Source: Paracoccaceae bacterium (GTDB lineage Bacteria; Pseudomonadota; Alphaproteobacteria; Rhodobacterales; Rhodobacteraceae). From it: a DNA stretch of 22,419 nt. The stretch lies in the NCBI GenBank assembly GCA_021647745.1, contig JAKIUB010000035.1:1-22419 (forward strand), given 5' to 3'. Shown piece by piece: positions 15,448-22,419 of the stretch; within the stretch, counting starts at the first letter, position 1, and every line of letters begins with the position of its first letter. A model generated the notes under the pieces. The model was not told the DNA's origin and made no database searches. It worked only from the letters and a program-made list of their open reading frames with translations. Position numbers and translations under genes: made by a program.

Positions 15448-15539
15448 CAGGATATCCAGCCATACGAGCCGGCAGAAACCGACCAGATCAGGGCCAAAAG
15501 CACCCAATAGCCGATGCGTTGAATGGTTTTGGTTGACAT
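15447..15539 (-). CDS. 30-residue single-pass membrane micropeptide leading the XpaC-TelA operon
   Basis: The reading frame gives MSTKTIQRIGYWVLLALIWS followed by VSAGSYGWIS. There is a basic N-terminus and one hydrophobic helix from about 11 to 23, with three tryptophans. GGAGAAACC directly precedes the ATG, a better ribosome site than that of xpaC. The stop overlaps the xpaC start (TGATG), and a candidate promoter lies about 30 bases upstream. It may be a true small subunit of the membrane complex or a leader that sets xpaC translation. It is too short for standard annotation. Confidence 0.55.
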   Translation of the reverse strand: MSTKTIQRIGYWVLLALIWSVSAGSYGWIS

Positions 15540-15569
15540 GGTTTCTCCGCTTTTCTATCTGTTCGCTAC

Positions 15570-15598
15570 AATATAGAGGCTTTTCCCGCAGGTTTCCA
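15570..15598 (-). promoter_or_regulatory. Candidate sigma70-type promoter for the XpaC-TelA operon
   Basis: On the minus strand TGGAAA (-35) is followed by a 17-base spacer and TATATT (-10). Transcription would begin near 15563, about 24 bases before the micro-ORF start. The -10 matches the consensus at 5 of 6 positions and the -35 at 4 of 6. Confidence 0.45.
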
Positions 15599-15604
15599 GT
15601 CATT

Positions 15605-15619
15605 CGCCTGCCACAGGCG
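15605..15619. other. Short hairpin in the micro-ORF/mrp divergent intergenic region
   Basis: CGCCTG and CAGGCG pair perfectly around CCA. It lies just upstream of the candidate promoter at 15570-15598, inside the 223-base gap shared with the mrp gene. It may be a regulator site or chance. Nothing else definite was seen in this gap. Confidence 0.3.
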
Positions 15620-15762
15620 CTGGTACACGTTATTGCTTCTGAAATGGCAAAATATATCCATACGGCTCTGTATCTTTTGGCCCTGTGGCAAAATGCTGTT
15701 TCCAATACCCTCTCGCACAAGGTAAACCCGAGTGGAATCATCAAGTATGCAAGAGGCACAAA

Positions 15763-16836
15763 ATGACCGTGACAAGAGAACAAGTGCTGGCGGCACTCGG
15801 AAAAGTAAATGACCCCGCAAGCAGTAAGGACATCGTATCTGCCGGTGTGGCCCGGGCGATTGATATTGAAGGTGGTGTTGTGCGCTTTGTTCTCGAGGTG
15901 GAGGCTGCGCGCGGCGGCGCGATGGAACCGGTAAGGCTTGAGGCTATCGAAGCGGTCGAGGCTATCAGCGGTGTTTCCAAGGTTTCGGCGCTGGTCACGG
16001 CGCATTCGGAAAAAGCAGTGCCAAATCTTGGCACCGGGGCGGCCAAACCAGCGCCGCAAGGGCCACAAGGCATACCCGGTGTGCGCCACATTATCGCCGT
16101 GGCTTCGGGCAAGGGCGGTGTGGGAAAGTCTACCGTTTCGGCCAATATTGCGGTGGCGATGGCGCAGTCCGGGCTGAAGGTTGGCCTGCTGGATGCTGAT
16201 ATTTACGGCCCTTCACAGCCAAGAATGATGGGCACTTCGGCTCGGCCAAAGGCGGTGGGTGAGCGTGGTATGGCGCCGGTCGAGGCCTTCGGGGTCAAGC
16301 TGATTTCGATGGGGCTGATGATGCGCGAGGATGAAGCGGTTGTCTGGCGTGGGCCTATGCTGATGGGGGCATTGCAACAAATGCTCAATCAGGTGGCGTG
16401 GGGCGCGCTGGATGTGCTGGTGATAGACCTGCCGCCGGGCACCGGTGATGTCCAGCTTTCCCTGGCGCAAAAGACAGCAGTTACCGGCGCGATTGTGGTC
16501 TCGACTCCGCAGGATATCGCTTTGCTTGATGCGCGCAAGGCGCTGGATATGTTTAGAAAAACCGGAATTCCCGTGCTTGGTATTGTCGAAAATATGTCTA
16601 CGCATGTTTGCTCGGAATGTGGGCATGAGGAGCATATTTTTGGCCATGGCGGGGCCGTGGCCGAGGCGAAAAAACTTAATGTGCCGCTTCTGGGCGAGGT
16701 GCCGCTGGATATCGAGATCCGGCTGGCGAGTGATGCTGGTGCGCCGGTGGTTGCTGCCGCGCCCGATAGCCCACAGGCTGAGGCCTTCAGAAAAATTGCC
16801 GAAAACCTGCTCGCGACCAAAGCGCTAAATGCGTAA
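15763..16836 (+). CDS. mrp: Mrp/ApbC-family iron-sulfur cluster carrier ATPase
   Basis: This 357-residue protein has an N-terminal MIP18/DUF59-type domain (about 1-80). A ParA/MinD-type P-loop ATPase follows, with the deviant Walker A at 116-123 (GKGGVGKS), DADIYGPSQPRMMG and IDLPPGTGDVQL. The CxxC at C283/C286 in NMSTHVCSECGHEEHIFG bridges a 4Fe-4S cluster between subunits. Family members bind and hand over Fe-S clusters in the cytosol. The in-frame start at 15685 is rejected because AAGAGG precedes the ATG at 15763 and the protein then starts at the domain edge. It is a single-gene unit whose 3' end overlaps the convergent TetR gene by 12 bases. Confidence 0.95.
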   Translation: MTVTREQVLAALGKVNDPASSKDIVSAGVARAIDIEGGVVRFVLEVEAARGGAMEPVRLEAIEAVEAISGVSKVSALVTAHSEKAVPNLGTGAAKPAPQGPQGIPGVRHIIAVASGKGGVGKSTVSANIAVAMAQSGLKVGLLDADIYGPSQPRMMGTSARPKAVGERGMAPVEAFGVKLISMGLMMREDEAVVWRGPMLMGALQQMLNQVAWGALDVLVIDLPPGTGDVQLSLAQKTAVTGAIVVSTPQDIALLDARKALDMFRKTGIPVLGIVENMSTHVCSECGHEEHIFGHGGAVAEAKKLNVPLLGEVPLDIEIRLASDAGAPVVAAAPDSPQAEAFRKIAENLLATKALNA

Positions 16837-17478
16837 CCCTTTGGTATAAAGCTCGCTCAAAAAAACCTTGGCGGTCGTGAAGCGGTCGTCATACCCTTCA
16901 TCCATGATCGCTCTGATCTGGGTGTCGAAATCGGCATAATGCTGGGTGGTGGCCCAGATTGAAAAGATCAGATGGTAAGGGTCAACCCGCGCGATCCTGC
17001 CTTCATCGATCCAGTGCTGAATGACCGCCGCTTTTTGTTTGACCAGTGTTTTGAGGTGGCCGTTTAGCGCCTGCTGGCTGCGAGGGGCCTCTTGAATGAC
17101 CTCGTTGGCAAATAGCCGGCTTTCGCGCGGGTATTCTTCGGCCAATTCCAGCTTTCGTTCGATATATGCCTTTATTTCGTCAATAGGGTCGCCATTTTGT
17201 TCGATATCTGCAAGTGGCTTCAGCCATTTTTCCAGTAACCCCGCCAGTAATTCACTGTGCAACGCCTCTTTCGAGGCAAAATAATACAGCAGATTCGGCT
17301 TTGAAAGCTGTGCCTCTTCGGCGATCATATCCAGTGTCGCCCCCCGAAACCCGCGCTTGGAAAACACCTCGAGTGCGGCTTCCAGAATGGCACCGGTTTT
17401 TTCCCGCTGGATACGGGTCGGTTTTTGCGTGGTTTTTGCCCGAGGCTGGGATGTGGCTTTTTGCCGGCTTTGTGTCAC
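16825..17478 (-). CDS. TetR-family regulator, RutR-like (paralogue 1)
   Basis: This 217-residue regulator has an N-terminal helix-turn-helix (about 46-66: ATLDMIAEEAQLSKPNLLYYF) and the RutR-type C-terminal domain. The latter includes IEQNGDPIDEIKAYIERKLELA, ESRLFANEVIQEAP and IFSIWATTQHYADF. In E. coli RutR the tryptophan of the last motif helps bind uracil. The start is taken as GTG at 17476-17478, with GAGAG 8 bases before it. A longer TTG start at 17508 would lie next to the predicted -10 element. It lies directly downstream of a second RutR paralogue and close to the pyrimidine operon; the ligand may be uracil, thymine or a related amide. Confidence 0.87.
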   Translation of the reverse strand: MTQSRQKATSQPRAKTTQKPTRIQREKTGAILEAALEVFSKRGFRGATLDMIAEEAQLSKPNLLYYFASKEALHSELLAGLLEKWLKPLADIEQNGDPIDEIKAYIERKLELAEEYPRESRLFANEVIQEAPRSQQALNGHLKTLVKQKAAVIQHWIDEGRIARVDPYHLIFSIWATTQHYADFDTQIRAIMDEGYDDRFTTAKVFLSELYTKGLRI

Positions 17479-17510
17479 GCGTTCAACTCTCAAAAATGAT
17501 AATACCAAAA

Positions 17511-17539
17511 ACTATAGAATAGGGATACAAATTGCACAA
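17511..17539 (-). promoter_or_regulatory. Candidate promoter for RutR-like paralogue 1
   Basis: On the minus strand TTGTGC (-35) is followed by a 17-base spacer and TATAGT (-10, 5 of 6 consensus positions). Transcription would begin near 17504, about 25 bases before the GTG start. No RutR-type box was found in this 76-base gap, so this paralogue may not be controlled like its neighbour. Confidence 0.5.
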
Positions 17540-17554
17540 ATCGTTTTCTCGAAA

Positions 17555-18214
17555 TTAAATTCCGATACCTTTTAGTATAATGTGGGTGACATTTTCGGTG
17601 GCACGCTGCCATTGCGCATCATCAAGCGGAGTGCCGCCATTAAGCGTGACAACCTGATGCTGGAAATCCGCGTAGTGCTGGGTGGTGGCCCAGATCATAT
17701 AGAGCAGGTGTCGGGGGTCGACCGGGTCTATTTTACCTTCTGTTATCCAGCGGTTTATGACGTCAATGCGGGTATTGGTCCAGTCCTTCAAGGTTGTTTG
17801 CAGATAATCTTGTATGATCGGTGCGCCGTGGATTACCTCGTTGGCCCAGACCTTGGAGCCGTGAGGGTGCGCGCGGCTGATCTCCATCTTTTTGCGAATA
17901 TAACGGCTGAGCGCCTCTCGTGGGCTGGCCGAGGTATCAAAGCTATCCGCCGCCTCCAGCCAGATGGTAAATATCCGCTCGATCACCTCGTGATAAAGCG
18001 CCATCTTGGTGGGAAAGTAATAATGCAGGTTGGCCTTGGGCAGGGTCGCGGCATCGGCGATCGCCTGCATGGTGGCCCCTTTAAAGCCGAATTCCGCAAA
18101 AATACGCTCACCGTGGCGCAAAATCACCTCCAGGTTTTCTTTGCGTGCCGAATGGCGCTTGTTGGCGGTATCCACTGGGTCTCCAAACAAATTCTTGACT
18201 AGTTGGTCAGCCAT
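17555..18214 (-). CDS. TetR-family regulator, RutR-like (paralogue 2), probable regulator of the pyrimidine operon
   Basis: This 219-residue protein has a helix-turn-helix at about 47-66 (ATMQAIADAATLPKANLHYYF). The RutR ligand domain includes GSKVWANEVIHGAPIIQDYL, IDPVDPRHLLYMIWATTQHYADF and a C-terminal ENVTHIILKGI, nearly as in E. coli RutR. It is divergent from the beta-alanine transaminase gene across 52 bases that contain a near-perfect RutR box. A second box covers its own codons 2-7, so it should repress both itself and the catabolic operon until uracil or a degradation product binds. GAGG lies 5 bases before the ATG. It shares the IWATTQHYADF core with paralogue 1. Confidence 0.9.
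   Translation of the reverse strand: MADQLVKNLFGDPVDTANKRHSARKENLEVILRHGERIFAEFGFKGATMQAIADAATLPKANLHYYFPTKMALYHEVIERIFTIWLEAADSFDTSASPREALSRYIRKKMEISRAHPHGSKVWANEVIHGAPIIQDYLQTTLKDWTNTRIDVINRWITEGKIDPVDPRHLLYMIWATTQHYADFQHQVVTLNGGTPLDDAQWQRATENVTHIILKGIGI
18195..18210. promoter_or_regulatory. RutR-type operator, second copy inside the regulator's 5' codons
   Basis: TTGACTAGTTGGTCAG agrees with the E. coli RutR consensus TTGACCANNTGGTCAA at 12 of 14 defined positions. It is centred 32 bases from the main box, about three helical turns, and overlaps codons 2-7 of paralogue 2. Confidence 0.6.
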
Positions 18215-18226
18215 GCTAGCCTCATC

Positions 18227-18242
18227 CTGACCAATTGGTCAA
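18227..18242. promoter_or_regulatory. RutR-type operator in the divergent pyrimidine promoter region
   Basis: CTGACCAATTGGTCAA matches the RutR consensus at 13 of 14 defined positions, and its inner 14 bases are a perfect palindrome. It lies 24 bases before the transaminase start and 12 bases before the regulator's start. No reliable -35/-10 pair could be assigned in this short gap. Confidence 0.8.
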
Positions 18243-18266
18243 AGGTTTATTTGTGGAGGTGAGGCC

Positions 18267-19577
18267 ATGGGTGCCCCAAATGATCTGAACGCATTCTGGA
18301 TGCCGTTCACTGCCAATCGGCAATTCAAGAAAAACCCGCGCATGTTTGTGGCGGCGGATGGCATGTATTATACTACTGCCGATGGCCGCAAGGTGCTGGA
18401 TGGCACGGCGGGCCTGTGGTGCTGCAATGCGGGGCACAACCAGCCGCGCATTACCGAGGCGGTTTCCAAGCAGCTGACCGAGCTTGATTATGCGCCGGCT
18501 TTTCAAATGGGCCACCCCAAGGCTTTTGAGCTGGCCAACCGGCTGGTTGATATGGCACCCGATGGCATCGACCATGTATTTTACACCAATTCCGGCTCGG
18601 AAGCGGTGGAAACGGCGCTAAAAATCGCAATTGCTTATCACCGGGCAAAGGGCGAAGGCACGCGCACAAGGCTTATTGGCCGCGAGCGCGGTTACCACGG
18701 CGTGAATTTCGGCGGTATTTCGGTGGGCGGCATCGGGCCAAACCGCAAAGCCTTTGGCAACCTGCTGGCGGGCGTGGACCACATGCCCCATACCCATATC
18801 CCCGAAAATGTATTCACCCGCGGCCAGCCCGAGCATGGCGCCTATCTGGCAGATGAGCTGGAGCGGATTGTGGCATTGGGTGACGCCAGCAATATCGCGG
18901 CGGTGATTGTCGAGCCGATGGCAGGGTCTACCGGTGTTTTATTGCCGCCCAAGGGCTATCTGGACCGGCTGCGCGCCATCACCAAAAAGCACGGTATTTT
19001 GCTAATATTTGATGAGGTCATTACCGGCTTTGGCCGCCTTGGCTCGGCCTTCGGGGCCACGCATTATGGCGTAACGCCGGATATGATGACCACGGCCAAG
19101 GGCCTGACCAACGGGGTGATCCCGATGGGCGCGGTGCTGGCGAGTGCCGAAATTCACGATGCCTTTATGCAGGGCGATGAAGGCATGATCGAGCTGTTCC
19201 ACGGCTATACCTATTCGGGCAATCCGGTGGCCTCGGCTGCGGGTTTGGCGACCTTGAGCACCTATCAGGAGGACGGGCTGTTTGAAAATGCCCGCGACCT
19301 TGCACCTTACTGGGAGGATGCTATCCATGCGCTTAAGGGCCTGCCGCATGTGATAGATATTCGCAACGAAGGGTTGATTGGGGCGGTTGAGCTGGCCCCT
19401 ATGAGCGGCAAGCCCACCAAGCGGGCGTTTCAGGCGTTCCTCGATGCCTATGATGATGGCCTGCTCATTCGCACTACGGGGGATATCATCGCACTTTCCC
19501 CGCCGTTGATCATGGACAAGGGCCATATTGACGAGCTGTTTGGCAAGCTCACGGATGTATTGAAAAACCTCGATTAA
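18267..19577 (+). CDS. Class III omega-aminotransferase, probable beta-alanine:pyruvate transaminase
   Basis: This 436-residue PLP enzyme has all class III marks: YTNSGSEAVETALKIA, RERGYHGVNFGG, VIVEPMAGSTGVLLPPKGYL, LIFDEVITGFGRLG with D249, and the PLP-binding K278 in TTAKGLTNG. It resembles Pseudomonas omega-amino acid:pyruvate transaminases. In this setting it should convert beta-alanine (from uracil) or 3-aminoisobutyrate (from thymine) to the semialdehyde. GGAGG sits 7 bases before the ATG. It is the first gene of the operon, directly behind the RutR box, followed by the amidohydrolase after 12 bases. Confidence 0.92.
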   Translation: MGAPNDLNAFWMPFTANRQFKKNPRMFVAADGMYYTTADGRKVLDGTAGLWCCNAGHNQPRITEAVSKQLTELDYAPAFQMGHPKAFELANRLVDMAPDGIDHVFYTNSGSEAVETALKIAIAYHRAKGEGTRTRLIGRERGYHGVNFGGISVGGIGPNRKAFGNLLAGVDHMPHTHIPENVFTRGQPEHGAYLADELERIVALGDASNIAAVIVEPMAGSTGVLLPPKGYLDRLRAITKKHGILLIFDEVITGFGRLGSAFGATHYGVTPDMMTTAKGLTNGVIPMGAVLASAEIHDAFMQGDEGMIELFHGYTYSGNPVASAAGLATLSTYQEDGLFENARDLAPYWEDAIHALKGLPHVIDIRNEGLIGAVELAPMSGKPTKRAFQAFLDAYDDGLLIRTTGDIIALSPPLIMDKGHIDELFGKLTDVLKNLD

Positions 19578-19589
19578 GGGAGAAAACCG

Positions 19590-20840
19590 ATGGCTGCACC
19601 GGCTGCAAATATGAAGATCAATGGCGAGCGCCTGTGGGAGTCGCTGATGGATATGGCCAAAATCGGCCCGGGTGTGGCGGGGGGTAATAACCGCCAGACG
19701 CTGACGGACGAGGACGGCGAGGGCCGTGCGCTTTTCCAAAAATGGTGCGAGGCGGCGGGCTGCACTATGGGCCTCGACCAGATGGGCAATATGTTTGCGC
19801 GCCGTGAGGGCACGGACCCAGATGCGCTGCCGGTTTATGTTGGCAGCCACCTTGATACCCAGCCCACGGGCGGCAAGTATGACGGGGTGTTGGGTGTGCT
19901 TGGCGGGCTGGAGATCATCCGGACGCTGAACGATTTGGACGTGAAAACCAAGCACCCGATTGTGGTGACGAACTGGACCAATGAGGAAGGCACGCGCTAT
20001 GCGCCCGCAATGCTGTCATCCGGTGTGTTTGCGGGCATGCACACGCAAAAGTGGGCCTATAATATTGAGGATGCCGAGGGCAAAAAGTTTGGCGACGAGC
20101 TAAAGCGCATCGGCTGGCGGGGCGAGGAAGAAGTGGGCGCGCGCAAGATGCATGCCTTCTTTGAGCTGCACATCGAGCAGGGGCCGATTCTGGAGGCCGA
20201 GGGCAAGGAAATTGGTGTTGTTACCCATGGCCAAGGGCTGAGCTGGACGCAGGTAACGGTGACAGGCAAAGACAGCCACACCGGCTCTACCCCGATGCCG
20301 ATGCGCAAAAACGCAGGGCTTGGCATGGCGCGGATGCTGGACCTTGTGGACCAGATCGCATGGAGCCATAAGCCAAATGCGGTGGGGGCGGCGGGGCATA
20401 TCGATGTGTATCCAAATTCGCGCAATGTGATTCCCGGCAAGGTGGTGTTTACGGTTGATTTCCGGTCGCCTGATATTGCGGTGATCAAGGCTATGGAGAA
20501 TGAGTTTCGCAATGGCGCCTCGCAAATTGCCGGTGCTATGGGGCTGGGTATAGTATTTGAAAAGGTCGGCGGGTTTGACCCCGTAACGTTTGACGAGAAA
20601 TGTGTGAGTGCTGTGCGAGGGGCCGCCGAGCGGCTTGGGTATTCCCATCGTGATATCATTTCGGGTGCGGGGCATGATGCCTGCTGGATCAACCGCCAAG
20701 CGCCTACGGCGATGGTGATGTGCCCCTGCGTTGATGGGCTGAGCCATAACGAGGCCGAGGAGATTAGCAAGGAATGGGCTACGGCAGGGGCTGATGTGCT
20801 GCTGCATGCGGTGGTGGAAACAGCGGAGATTGTGGAATAG
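19590..20840 (+). CDS. M20-family Zn-dependent hydrolase, probable beta-ureidopropionase / N-carbamoyl amino acid amidohydrolase
   Basis: This 416-residue enzyme removes the carbamoyl group from N-carbamoyl-beta-alanine, giving beta-alanine, CO2 and ammonia. The two-metal ligand set is visible: H87 and nearby D98 (VGSHLDTQPTGGKYDG), E132/E133 (TNEEGTR), H194 (FELHIEQGPIL) and H386 (GLSHNEAE). The dimerisation/lid domain spans about 215-330 with DSHTGSTPMPMRKNAG, and R/N residues in YPNSRNVIPG bind the substrate carboxylate. AGGGAGA precedes the ATG. It lies between the transaminase and the pathway's hydantoinase. A hydantoin-derived L-carbamoylase role is possible, but the operon favours pyrimidine degradation. 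Confidence 0.92.
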   Translation: MAAPAANMKINGERLWESLMDMAKIGPGVAGGNNRQTLTDEDGEGRALFQKWCEAAGCTMGLDQMGNMFARREGTDPDALPVYVGSHLDTQPTGGKYDGVLGVLGGLEIIRTLNDLDVKTKHPIVVTNWTNEEGTRYAPAMLSSGVFAGMHTQKWAYNIEDAEGKKFGDELKRIGWRGEEEVGARKMHAFFELHIEQGPILEAEGKEIGVVTHGQGLSWTQVTVTGKDSHTGSTPMPMRKNAGLGMARMLDLVDQIAWSHKPNAVGAAGHIDVYPNSRNVIPGKVVFTVDFRSPDIAVIKAMENEFRNGASQIAGAMGLGIVFEKVGGFDPVTFDEKCVSAVRGAAERLGYSHRDIISGAGHDACWINRQAPTAMVMCPCVDGLSHNEAEEISKEWATAGADVLLHAVVETAEIVE

Positions 20841-20841
20841 G

Positions 20842-21603
20842 ATGGTCCCTAGGTTTTGGTTCATTTGTGCGATTTTGGCCCTCTCTTTTGGCGGGGCTTC
20901 GGCGCAGCCGGCTCCTAAATGGGATTGGCAGCTCTCTGAACCTATTCGTCCGCCTCAAGGGATAGCGATTTTCGACACGGACCCGGACAGCGTGACGCGG
21001 TCCGAGATTATGGCGCTGAATGAGGCCGGTGTTTATACCATTTGCTATGTTAGCGTTGGCACCGCGGAAACCTACCGTGATGATGTAAAGCTCTTTCCGC
21101 AGGCGGTGATTGGCAAACGCTATGATGAATGGCCTGACGAGTTTTTCCTTGATATTCGCGAGAGAAATGTGATTTCAGTCATTATACAGCAGCGGTTTTT
21201 GGCGTGCGCACTGAAAGGATTCCAAGCGATCGAGCCGGATAATATGGATGTTTACCAAAATGATAGCGGCTTTGACATCACGCGTGAAGATACGCTTGCC
21301 TACCTGCGGATGCTGGTGCGGGCGGCGCATAATGTCAACCTTGAGATTGGCCAGAAAAATGTGCCGGAGCTAACGGGTGAGCTGGTGGGGATGATGGATT
21401 TTGTGATCACCGAAGATTGTTTTAATGATGGTTGGTGCGGCGAGGTTTTGCCCTATATCGCCGCCGGAAAGCCGGTGCTGGCGGCAGAATATACCGATAC
21501 CGGCGTGGATTGGGGTGCAGCCTGTGTCTTTGCCCGCGCGAATAATTTTTCAATGATACTGAAAGACCGCGACCTGAACGCGGGGATGCAAACATGCCCA
21601 TAG
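20842..21603 (+). CDS. Secreted GH114-like (endo-alpha-1,4-polygalactosaminidase family) protein
   Basis: This 253-residue protein has a clear signal peptide (MVPRFWFICAILALSFGGASA, cut after residue 21). A single TIM-barrel domain of the GH114/DUF297 type follows. It contains WQLSEPIRPPQGIAIFDTD, YVSVGTAETYRDDV, the acidic IEPDNMDVY (D133/D136) and FVITEDCFNDG (E191), sites where GH114 enzymes carry their catalytic acids. Five cysteines lie in the mature part. The ATG follows the hydrolase stop after 1 base, and dihydropyrimidinase starts 10 bases later, so it is inside the operon. Its link to pyrimidine use is unexplained; the substrate may not be polygalactosamine. Confidence 0.82.
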   Translation: MVPRFWFICAILALSFGGASAQPAPKWDWQLSEPIRPPQGIAIFDTDPDSVTRSEIMALNEAGVYTICYVSVGTAETYRDDVKLFPQAVIGKRYDEWPDEFFLDIRERNVISVIIQQRFLACALKGFQAIEPDNMDVYQNDSGFDITREDTLAYLRMLVRAAHNVNLEIGQKNVPELTGELVGMMDFVITEDCFNDGWCGEVLPYIAAGKPVLAAEYTDTGVDWGAACVFARANNFSMILKDRDLNAGMQTCP

Positions 21604-21613
21604 GGAGACTAAT

Positions 21614-22419
21614 ATGACCAAGGTAATCAAGGGCGGCACTATCGTAACCGCTGATCTAACATATAAAGCAAACGTGAAAATCGAAGGCGGGAGGATTGTT
21701 GAAATAGGGCCGAACCTCTCAGCCGATGAAGTGCTGGACGCCACCGGCTGCTACATCATGCCCGGCGGGATTGACCCGCATACGCATTTGGAAATGCCGT
21801 TTATGGGCACCTATTCCAGCGATGATTTCGAGAGCGGCACGCGGGCGGGCTTGGCTGGCGGCACCACGATGGTGGTGGATTTTGCGCTGCCCAATCCGGG
21901 CGAGAGCCTGCTGGATGCATTGAAGCGATGGGATAATAAATCGACCCGCGCGAATTGCGATTACTCGTTTCATATGGCCGTGACGTGGTGGGGCGAGCAG
22001 GTGTTTGATGACATGCAAGAGGTCGTCGGGCGCGGGATTAACACCTTCAAGCATTTCCTTGCCTATAAAGGCGCGCTGATGGTCAATGATGACGAGCTTT
22101 ACGCCAGCTTCAAGCGCTGTGCCGAGCTGGGGGCCACGCCCTTGGTGCATGCCGAAAACGGTGATGTGGTGGCGGAACTGACCGCGCAATTGCTGGCCGA
22201 GGGCAATACCGGCCCCGAGGGCCATGCCTATTCCCGCCCGCCGCAGGTTGAGGGCGAGGCTACCAACCGCGCGATTATGATCGCCGATATGGCAGGTGCG
22301 CCGCTTTATGTGGTGCATACCAGTTGCGAGGAGGCGCACGAGGCCATCCGGCGCGCACGCATGCAAGGCAAGCGGGTGTGGGGCGAGCCGTTGATCCAGC
22401 ACCTGACGCTGGACGAAAG
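21614..22419 (+). CDS. Dihydropyrimidinase / D-hydantoinase (N-terminal part; runs off window)
   Basis: The first 268 residues are visible. This cyclic amidohydrolase opens dihydrouracil or dihydrothymine to the N-carbamoyl-beta-amino acid, the step before the M20 hydrolase. Metal ligands are H56 and H58 (GGIDPHTHLE), the carboxylated lysine K152 (FKHFLAYKGALM), H179 (PLVHAENGD) and H235 (YVVHTSCEEA). The fourth-strand Asp lies beyond the window. AGGGAGA lies 5 bases before the ATG. Relatives in this order are usually followed by dihydropyrimidine dehydrogenase genes (preT/preA) and a transporter, which would be just outside this window. Confidence 0.94.
   Translation, partial: MTKVIKGGTIVTADLTYKANVKIEGGRIVEIGPNLSADEVLDATGCYIMPGGIDPHTHLEMPFMGTYSSDDFESGTRAGLAGGTTMVVDFALPNPGESLLDALKRWDNKSTRANCDYSFHMAVTWWGEQVFDDMQEVVGRGINTFKHFLAYKGALMVNDDELYASFKRCAELGATPLVHAENGDVVAELTAQLLAEGNTGPEGHAYSRPPQVEGEATNRAIMIADMAGAPLYVVHTSCEEAHEAIRRARMQGKRVWGEPLIQHLTLDE

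Noticed and set aside
15448..16089. N-terminal extension of the XpaC frame to give 517 residues
   Set aside because: The extension is composed unlike the protein, runs under the mrp gene on the other strand, and the micro-ORF/TGATG arrangement fixes the start at 15447.
17479..17508. TTG start for RutR-like paralogue 1
   Set aside because: It would sit at the predicted transcription start and lacks a ribosome site, while the GTG at 17476-17478 has GAGAG at proper distance.
1..22419. CRISPR arrays, tRNA or rRNA genes, insertion sequences, prophage genes
   Set aside because: No regularly spaced repeats, cloverleaf sequences, rRNA motifs, transposases or phage proteins were recognised on either strand.

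Overview
The window looks like a chromosomal segment of an alphaproteobacterium, most likely a Rhodobacterales (Roseobacter-group) member with moderate GC. This rests on gene order and protein style: a MerR/acyl-CoA dehydrogenase/GST/thiolase operon, quinone-type PyrD with DUF952 and ArsC, and a RutR-type regulator beside a pyrimidine-degradation operon. It also rests on an intergenic repeat of the kind common in that order. No tRNA, rRNA, CRISPR array, insertion sequence or phage gene was seen. Almost every protein is intact; only the first and last genes are cut by the window edges.

Layout: (1) 1-4721, minus strand: an acyl-CoA degradation operon led by a MerR regulator, then a 592-residue DmdC/FadE5-type acyl-CoA dehydrogenase, a long-chain/isovaleryl-type acyl-CoA dehydrogenase, a glutathione S-transferase and a thiolase. 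Two palindromic operators of LiuR type lie in front of the MerR gene. (2) 4971-7184, plus strand: two overlapping hotdog thioesterases and a MATE transporter. (3) 7202-8939, minus strand: DUF952, pyrD and arsC, each overlapping the next by 4 bases. (4) 9130-9543, plus strand: an unrecognised 137-residue protein. It is followed by about 560 bases without a gene, which carry two hairpins with different stems but nearly the same 30-base loop. (5) 10105-15539, minus strand: an envelope-stress-type operon. It encodes a 30-residue membrane peptide, XpaC, TelA, a DUF2927 lipoprotein, an SPFH protein with a C-terminal GYF_2 domain, and a double zinc-ribbon membrane protein. (6) 15763-16836, plus strand: an Mrp/ApbC iron-sulfur carrier ATPase. 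(7) 16825-22419: two adjacent RutR-like TetR regulators on the minus strand. Divergent from them is a reductive pyrimidine catabolic operon: beta-alanine transaminase, beta-ureidopropionase-type hydrolase, a secreted GH114-like protein and dihydropyrimidinase (cut by the window end). A near-consensus RutR operator lies between the regulators and the operon.

The parts most worth following up are the XpaC-TelA-DUF2927-SPFH-zinc-ribbon operon with its translationally coupled micro-ORF, and the hairpin pair at 9812-10080. The GH114-like protein inside the pyrimidine operon and the tandem RutR paralogues come next. Function calls rest on motif and family recognition by eye; no database search was run.
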